DNA from: Ramlibacter henchirensis
GTDB taxonomy: Bacteria; Pseudomonadota; Gammaproteobacteria; Burkholderiales; Burkholderiaceae_C
Direction of reading: 5' to 3'
DNA length: 64,000 nucleotides
Assembly: GCF_004682015.1 (NCBI RefSeq)
Contig: NZ_SMLM01000001.1
Coordinates: forward strand, 1,116,001-1,180,000
The translations under genes and the position numbers were made by a program. Positions 60,349 to 64,000 of the stretch are shown here, piece after piece (the first letter of the stretch is position 1; each line of letters begins with the position of its first letter). The notes under the pieces are model-generated. The model ran no database searches, was not told the origin of the DNA, and saw only the letters and a list, made by a program, of their open reading frames with translations.

Positions 60349-61307
60349 CTGCTCGCGCCCAAGGCCCTGGTGAGCAGGGCCACCGTATCCGTCATCGCAG
60401 ACGCATCGGCGCGGCCCTTGCCGGCCAGATCGAACGCCGCGCCGTGTCCGACGCTCGAGAACAGGATCGGCAGACCCGCCGCCAGCGCGCTCGCGCCCTT
60501 GGGCGAGAGCATCTTGACGGCGATGTGCCCCTGGTCGTGCAGCATGGCAACGTAGGCGTCGTGCTTGCGTTCGGACAGGGCCAGGTCGGCGCCGATCGGG
60601 CCGTCGACCTTCCAGCCCCTGGCGCGCATCGCTTCAACCGCCGGGCGGGTGATGTGCTCGTCCTCGTCGCCGAACAGCCCGCCTTCGCCCGCATGCGGGT
60701 TGATGCCGACCACGCACAAGGTGGGATCGGACCGGCCCAGCAGTGGCAGCGTGGCGCGCGCGGCGGAAGCGGCCGCTTCGACCAGCGCGGGCGTGAGCCG
60801 CCCGAGCGCGGTGCGCACACTCTCATGCAAGGTGCAGTGGACGATGCGCAGGCCGCGCGCTTCGAGCATGAGAAAAACCTCGTCGCGAGGCGTGCCCGTG
60901 AGGTCTGCCATCAGGCCGGCGTAGCCGTTGAAAGGCGTCCCGGACGCGTTGACGGCCGTCTCGCTGTGCGGCGCGGCGGCGATGGCGGCGATGCGGCCCT
61001 CGCGGTGCAGCTTCACCGCTTCCTTGGCGTACGCCACCGTGGCGGCGCCGGCCGCCTTGTCCACGAGGCCAGGCTTCCAGTCGGTGGGTGAGAGCGCGCC
61101 GACGGAGTGCACTTCGAAGCATTCGCGCGCCGCGGCATCCAGGCCGAGCACGTCGCAGAGCCTGTCGACGATGAAGGATTCGCCGATCACCAGGGGCCGC
61201 GCAGCGCCGCGCGTGCCGACGGCCACGGCCGCCTTCAGCGCGATCTCGGCGCCGATGCCGTTGGGGTCGCCGATGGCGATGCCGACGCGGGAAGGGCGGG
61301 TGCTCAT
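60345..61307 (-). CDS. PdxA-family dehydrogenase, TphB-like (cis-dihydrodiol dehydrogenase)
   Basis: 320 residues of the PdxA family (metal-dependent NAD-linked hydroxyacid dehydrogenase/decarboxylase). Metal and substrate residues are visible in CTLHESVRTALGRL and MLHDQGHIAVK. Although it resembles pyridoxal biosynthesis PdxA, the gene is directly downstream of Rieske oxygenase genes and matches the layout of TphB, which oxidises and decarboxylates the terephthalate dihydrodiol. Catabolic function is therefore favoured. Its start overlaps the small-subunit stop (61304-61307). Confidence 0.85.
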   Translation of the reverse strand: MSTRPSRVGIAIGDPNGIGAEIALKAAVAVGTRGAARPLVIGESFIVDRLCDVLGLDAAARECFEVHSVGALSPTDWKPGLVDKAAGAATVAYAKEAVKLHREGRIAAIAAAPHSETAVNASGTPFNGYAGLMADLTGTPRDEVFLMLEARGLRIVHCTLHESVRTALGRLTPALVEAAASAARATLPLLGRSDPTLCVVGINPHAGEGGLFGDEDEHITRPAVEAMRARGWKVDGPIGADLALSERKHDAYVAMLHDQGHIAVKMLSPKGASALAAGLPILFSSVGHGAAFDLAGKGRADASAMTDTVALLTRALGASS

Positions 61308-61765
61308 AGCGGAATCGCCAGCAGCGTGTCGATGCGCGAGCTGTCGCAGACCACGTCGCGCTTTCGCAGGCGCATCGCGTTGCCGTCGCGCACGACCTCG
61401 TCGAGGTAGCGGCCGCTGGCGAAGACGTCCGTCTCGCCGCCGCGCACGATGCGCAGCACCGCGAAGCCGGTCTCCACGCGCAGCGCGTCGCCGTCACCGC
61501 CGCGCAGCAGCGGCAGGCCCACCAGGTGCCGGTAGCGCTGGCGCTCGTAGACGTTGGCCTTGCGCAGCGACAGGATGCGGTCGGCCAGCATCTGCCGCGA
61601 ATCGGCATAGACCAGCCCGGCAGGCAGGCCCTGCGCGAAGTTTTGCGCCGTGGTGATGCGATAGAAGCAGCTTTCGGTGAAGAAGGCGGGCCAGTCCTCC
61701 AGCCGGTCGTCGTCGATGGCCGCCGCGTACTCGGCGTTCAGTGCGATGAGTTCGTTCTGCATCAC
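61304..61765 (-). CDS. Ring-hydroxylating dioxygenase small subunit, TphA3-like
   Basis: 153 residues with the cystatin-like (NTF2) fold of Rieske dioxygenase beta subunits: [32 protein letters not shown] and [11 protein letters not shown]. It stabilises the alpha subunit. The length equals that of TphA3 of terephthalate dioxygenase. The ATG overlaps the alpha-subunit stop and the stop overlaps the dehydrogenase start. Confidence 0.9.
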   Translation of the reverse strand: MMQNELIALNAEYAAAIDDDRLEDWPAFFTESCFYRITTAQNFAQGLPAGLVYADSRQMLADRILSLRKANVYERQRYRHLVGLPLLRGGDGDALRVETGFAVLRIVRGGETDVFASGRYLDEVVRDGNAMRLRKRDVVCDSSRIDTLLAIPL

Positions 61766-63006
61766 AGCCCCATGTGCGTGCGGTACGCGCGCCAGAAACC
61801 GCGGATGGACGATTCGGTGGCGCGGAAATCCTGCGACTGGGTGTCGTGCCCGCCCAGTTCGAGCAGCGCCTCTTCATTGCCGGCCGCCTGGATGCCGCGC
61901 TGGACGAAGCCGCCCACCGCGCCGTCTTCCATCGAGACGAAACCGGCCGGGCCGACGAGGTTGGACTGCTTCAGGCGCAGCTGACGCAGCTCGGGCGTGT
62001 CGTCCTGGTAGCCGAGGTAGGTCCAGTGCAGGTCGGTCGAATCCGTGCCGGTGGGCAGCACCTGCCGCACCGCGATGCAGTTGTGGATCTGCTGCAGCAC
62101 GAAGCCGGGGAAGACGGAGAGCATCTGCAGCACGATGCCGTCGCCGATCTCGTCCACGCTCCTGAGCATCGAGAGGTCGCCGATCTGCAGCTCCTGGTTC
62201 TCCGCGCGGATGGCCTGCTGCGCATACGCCGTCTCGGCCCCTTCCTTCAGCTTGCTGTAGGTGGCGCTCGCGTGGTGGCCGCCGTCCTCGCTGATGAAGA
62301 CGCCGCCTTCCTGCGTGAGCCGCGTGATGCCGAAGGTGGTGAAGAAGGTGTGCAGCAGGCTGGCGTGGTAGGTGTCGCGCACGTTCTCGCAGTACAGCTT
62401 CCAGTTGTTCGGCAATGCCTGGGTGAAGCGGCCGATCACCTCGACCGGCCTGCCGAGCACACGCTCCAGGCGGGCCGCGACTTCATCGCCGAGGTACTCC
62501 TCGATGGGCGGCACGTCGTCGTGCAGGCTGCCGAAGACCAGGCCGCAGAACGTGCTGGTGCGCAGCTTGCGCGGGCCGTGCGATTCCTTGCAGAAGCCTT
62601 CGGGCATGCCGCCCTTGCCCTGCACGCCTTTCTCGAACGCCACGCCGCGCAGGTTGCCCTGCAGGTCGTAGCGCCAGGCGTGGTAGACGCAGGTGTGCTC
62701 CTTCGCGTGGCCGAAGTCGTCGATGCAGATCAGGGCGCCGCGGTGGGCGCAGCGGTTCTCGAACGCGTAGACCTCGCCGTCCTCGTCGCGCGTGACGACC
62801 ACGGGCATGCGGCCGGCGAAAGTGGTCTTGAAGTCGCCCGCCTTGGGCACTTCGGCTTCGAGGCCGAGGAAGTTCCAGACCGGGCCTTCGAACACGCGCT
62901 GCTGTTCGAGCTGCAGCACGTCGTCACGCTGGAAGACGCCGTACGGGACGCGGGAATAGGTGCCGGGCGCCCAGCGCAGGGGCTGCTCCGTCAGGGAGGC
63001 TGTCAT
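61762..63006 (-). CDS. Ring-hydroxylating dioxygenase large subunit, TphA2-like
   Basis: 414 residues. The Rieske [2Fe-2S] ligands are in [11 protein letters not shown] (C-x-H) and CVYHAWRYD (C-x2-H). The mononuclear iron site is [15 protein letters not shown]. The length and the order of blocks ([49 protein letters not shown]) agree with terephthalate 1,2-dioxygenase TphA2 as I recall it. The reductase (TphA1) is not in the window. It begins the A2-A3-B operon, divergent from an IclR gene. Confidence 0.9.
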   Translation of the reverse strand: MTASLTEQPLRWAPGTYSRVPYGVFQRDDVLQLEQQRVFEGPVWNFLGLEAEVPKAGDFKTTFAGRMPVVVTRDEDGEVYAFENRCAHRGALICIDDFGHAKEHTCVYHAWRYDLQGNLRGVAFEKGVQGKGGMPEGFCKESHGPRKLRTSTFCGLVFGSLHDDVPPIEEYLGDEVAARLERVLGRPVEVIGRFTQALPNNWKLYCENVRDTYHASLLHTFFTTFGITRLTQEGGVFISEDGGHHASATYSKLKEGAETAYAQQAIRAENQELQIGDLSMLRSVDEIGDGIVLQMLSVFPGFVLQQIHNCIAVRQVLPTGTDSTDLHWTYLGYQDDTPELRQLRLKQSNLVGPAGFVSMEDGAVGGFVQRGIQAAGNEEALLELGGHDTQSQDFRATESSIRGFWRAYRTHMGL

Positions 63007-63025
63007 CGTGGAGTGTCTCTCTATG

Positions 63026-63047
63026 CGATACGCTTGTGTCGATACGC
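63026..63047. promoter_or_regulatory. Direct repeat in the dioxygenase/IclR divergent promoter
   Basis: CGATACGC occurs at 63026-63033 and 63040-63047, a 14-base period, in the 65-base gap between the dioxygenase and the IclR gene. It is a candidate binding site for that regulator; IclR sites are usually palindromic, so this is tentative. Confidence 0.35.
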
Positions 63048-63071
63048 GAGAAGATGATAGGATCGCCGCCC

Positions 63072-63857
63072 ATGGCTGTCAATGAGACCGGCGACGAGCA
63101 ACCCGGCGCTGCTTCGGTGCAGGCCGTCGGCGTGGCTTTCGCCGTGCTGGAGTCGCTTTCGCAGACGCCGGACGCCATCGGCACGAGCGACTTGGCACGC
63201 CGACTGGGGATGACGAAGGCGCGCGTGCACCGCCACCTGAGCACGCTGCGCCTGCTGGGCTTCGTCGAGAAGGACAGCGCCACCGACGGCTATCGCCTCG
63301 GCTGGAAGAGCTACAAGCTGGGCATGGCGGTGGCGGAGAACTTCGGCCTGCGCCGCATCGCGCACCGCCACCTTCTGCGGCTGCACAAGGACAGCGGCCA
63401 GACCGTCGCCCTGGCCATGCCCGCCGGGCCGGATGCCATCACCGTCATCGAGACCATCGAGGCGCCGGGCGTGGTCGCCATCACGGTCAAGCCGGGCTCC
63501 GTCATCCCCGCTCCGACCGCGGCCCTGGGCCGCGCCATCCTCGCGTTCCGCGACAACACGCAGGAAGAGGCTTCGTTCCAGAGCATCCGCGATCATTGGT
63601 ATGCGGTGGCGATCAACGAACGCATCCCTGGCGTGGCGGCGCTGGCGGCGCCTGTGTTCGACGATTCGGGCCGGCCCGTCGCGTCTGTCGGTGTCATCGG
63701 ATCGCAGGCGCACGTGACGCAGCCGCCGCGACAGGACCTGCTCGCCCAGGTGCAGGAAGCCGCATCCCGGATTTCCTCGGCGTTGCGCTCCACACGCTGG
63801 CGCAGCGCGCCCGGGCCCCATCAGCATCGACAACGCAGTACAGGAGACAAGACATGA
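63072..63857 (+). CDS. IclR family transcriptional regulator
   Basis: 261 residues. The winged helix is [20 protein letters not shown], and the effector domain runs to the end ([20 protein letters not shown]). It faces the dioxygenase operon in the same layout as tphR, the IclR regulator of terephthalate genes in Comamonas, although here the Bug gene follows the regulator. ATG 63072 is chosen over an in-frame GTG at 63036. The stop overlaps the Bug ATG. Confidence 0.88.
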   Translation: MAVNETGDEQPGAASVQAVGVAFAVLESLSQTPDAIGTSDLARRLGMTKARVHRHLSTLRLLGFVEKDSATDGYRLGWKSYKLGMAVAENFGLRRIAHRHLLRLHKDSGQTVALAMPAGPDAITVIETIEAPGVVAITVKPGSVIPAPTAALGRAILAFRDNTQEEASFQSIRDHWYAVAINERIPGVAALAAPVFDDSGRPVASVGVIGSQAHVTQPPRQDLLAQVQEAASRISSALRSTRWRSAPGPHQHRQRSTGDKT

Positions 63858-64000
63858 ACTCCCACACCATCCTCACCCGGCGGCAGCTCGTCGTTGTCGC
63901 CGCGGGCGCCGCGGCGTCGCTGGCCACCGGCGTTTCATTCGCCCAGGGCGGCTATCCGAACAGGCCGGTGAAGGTGATCGTCACCTACACGCCCGGTGGC
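63854..64000 (+). CDS. Bug/TctC-type receptor, 3' end outside the window
   Basis: The first 49 codons only. A signal with two arginines (TRRQLVVVAAGAAASLATG) precedes the mature N-terminus GGYPNRPVKVIVTYTPGG, typical of Bug receptors. The position corresponds to tphC, the terephthalate-binding receptor, in the tph clusters. The ATG overlaps the IclR stop (ATGA). The twin arginines could also mean export by the Tat route. Confidence 0.85.
   Translation, partial: MNSHTILTRRQLVVVAAGAAASLATGVSFAQGGYPNRPVKVIVTYTPGG

Noticed and set aside
60345-61307. Vitamin B6 biosynthesis (pdxA) as the role of the PdxA-family gene
   Set aside because: It lies in an operon with Rieske dioxygenase subunits, where the known family member TphB acts on a dihydrodiol. 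No other B6 gene is nearby.
1-64000. tRNA, rRNA, CRISPR arrays, insertion sequences and prophage genes
   Set aside because: No cloverleaf-like or rRNA sequence, no regularly spaced repeats and no transposase or integrase motif were noticed on either strand.

Overview
The window reads as chromosomal DNA of a high-GC betaproteobacterium of the order Burkholderiales, most likely a member of the Comamonadaceae. The grounds are three orphan tripartite-tricarboxylate (Bug/TctC) receptors, each beside its own catabolic genes and regulator, the density of CoA-ester and aromatic catabolic enzymes, and small families typical of that order (DUF3182, DUF2239, DUF1326/DUF2182). Genes are packed tightly with many 4-base start/stop overlaps. 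I see no rRNA, tRNA, CRISPR array, integrase or insertion sequence.

Region 1-12.5 kb: the end of a crotonase, then a DUF3182/alpha-beta hydrolase pair. A minus-strand operon led by an ECF sigma factor follows (sigma, small membrane protein, SDR, membrane-anchored family 1 glycoside hydrolase, related small membrane protein), with a VWA protein. Next is a TetR-led operon for a B12-dependent acyl-CoA mutase: TetR, cobalamin-binding subunit, catalytic subunit, and a MeaB-type GTPase chaperone fused to a hotdog thioesterase. Its substrate-pocket residues match no mutase subfamily I know, which makes it the best candidate here for an undescribed pathway.

Region 12.3-28 kb: small lipoproteins, a DoxX-like protein, a flavin monooxygenase, an M23 peptidase with a GDSL esterase, a transglutaminase, a TRIC channel, and a membrane LytTR regulator divergent from an acyltransferase with a LytTR-type direct repeat between them. 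Then come a methyltransferase, a TPR/HTH regulator, a beta-propeller protein, a DUF899 thioredoxin-like protein and a LysR regulator.

Region 28-45 kb: a LysR-controlled acyl-CoA ligase / acyl-CoA dehydrogenase / Bug receptor operon, a GH18-like lipoprotein, stress and envelope genes, an osmoprotectant ABC transporter fusion, and a second catabolic block (IclR and flavin reductase divergent from Bug, RidA, LigI-like amidohydrolase, HpaG1-like and HpaG2-like hydrolases).

Region 45-64 kb: DUF2182/DUF1326, universal stress proteins, a phosphoesterase, PAS and histidine kinase proteins, Rnk, CapA, SelO, MYG1, a DUF2239 gene with a striking operator-promoter, and finally a terephthalate-type dioxygenase cluster (Rieske large and small subunits plus a PdxA-family dehydrogenase) divergent from an IclR regulator and a third Bug receptor that runs off the right edge.
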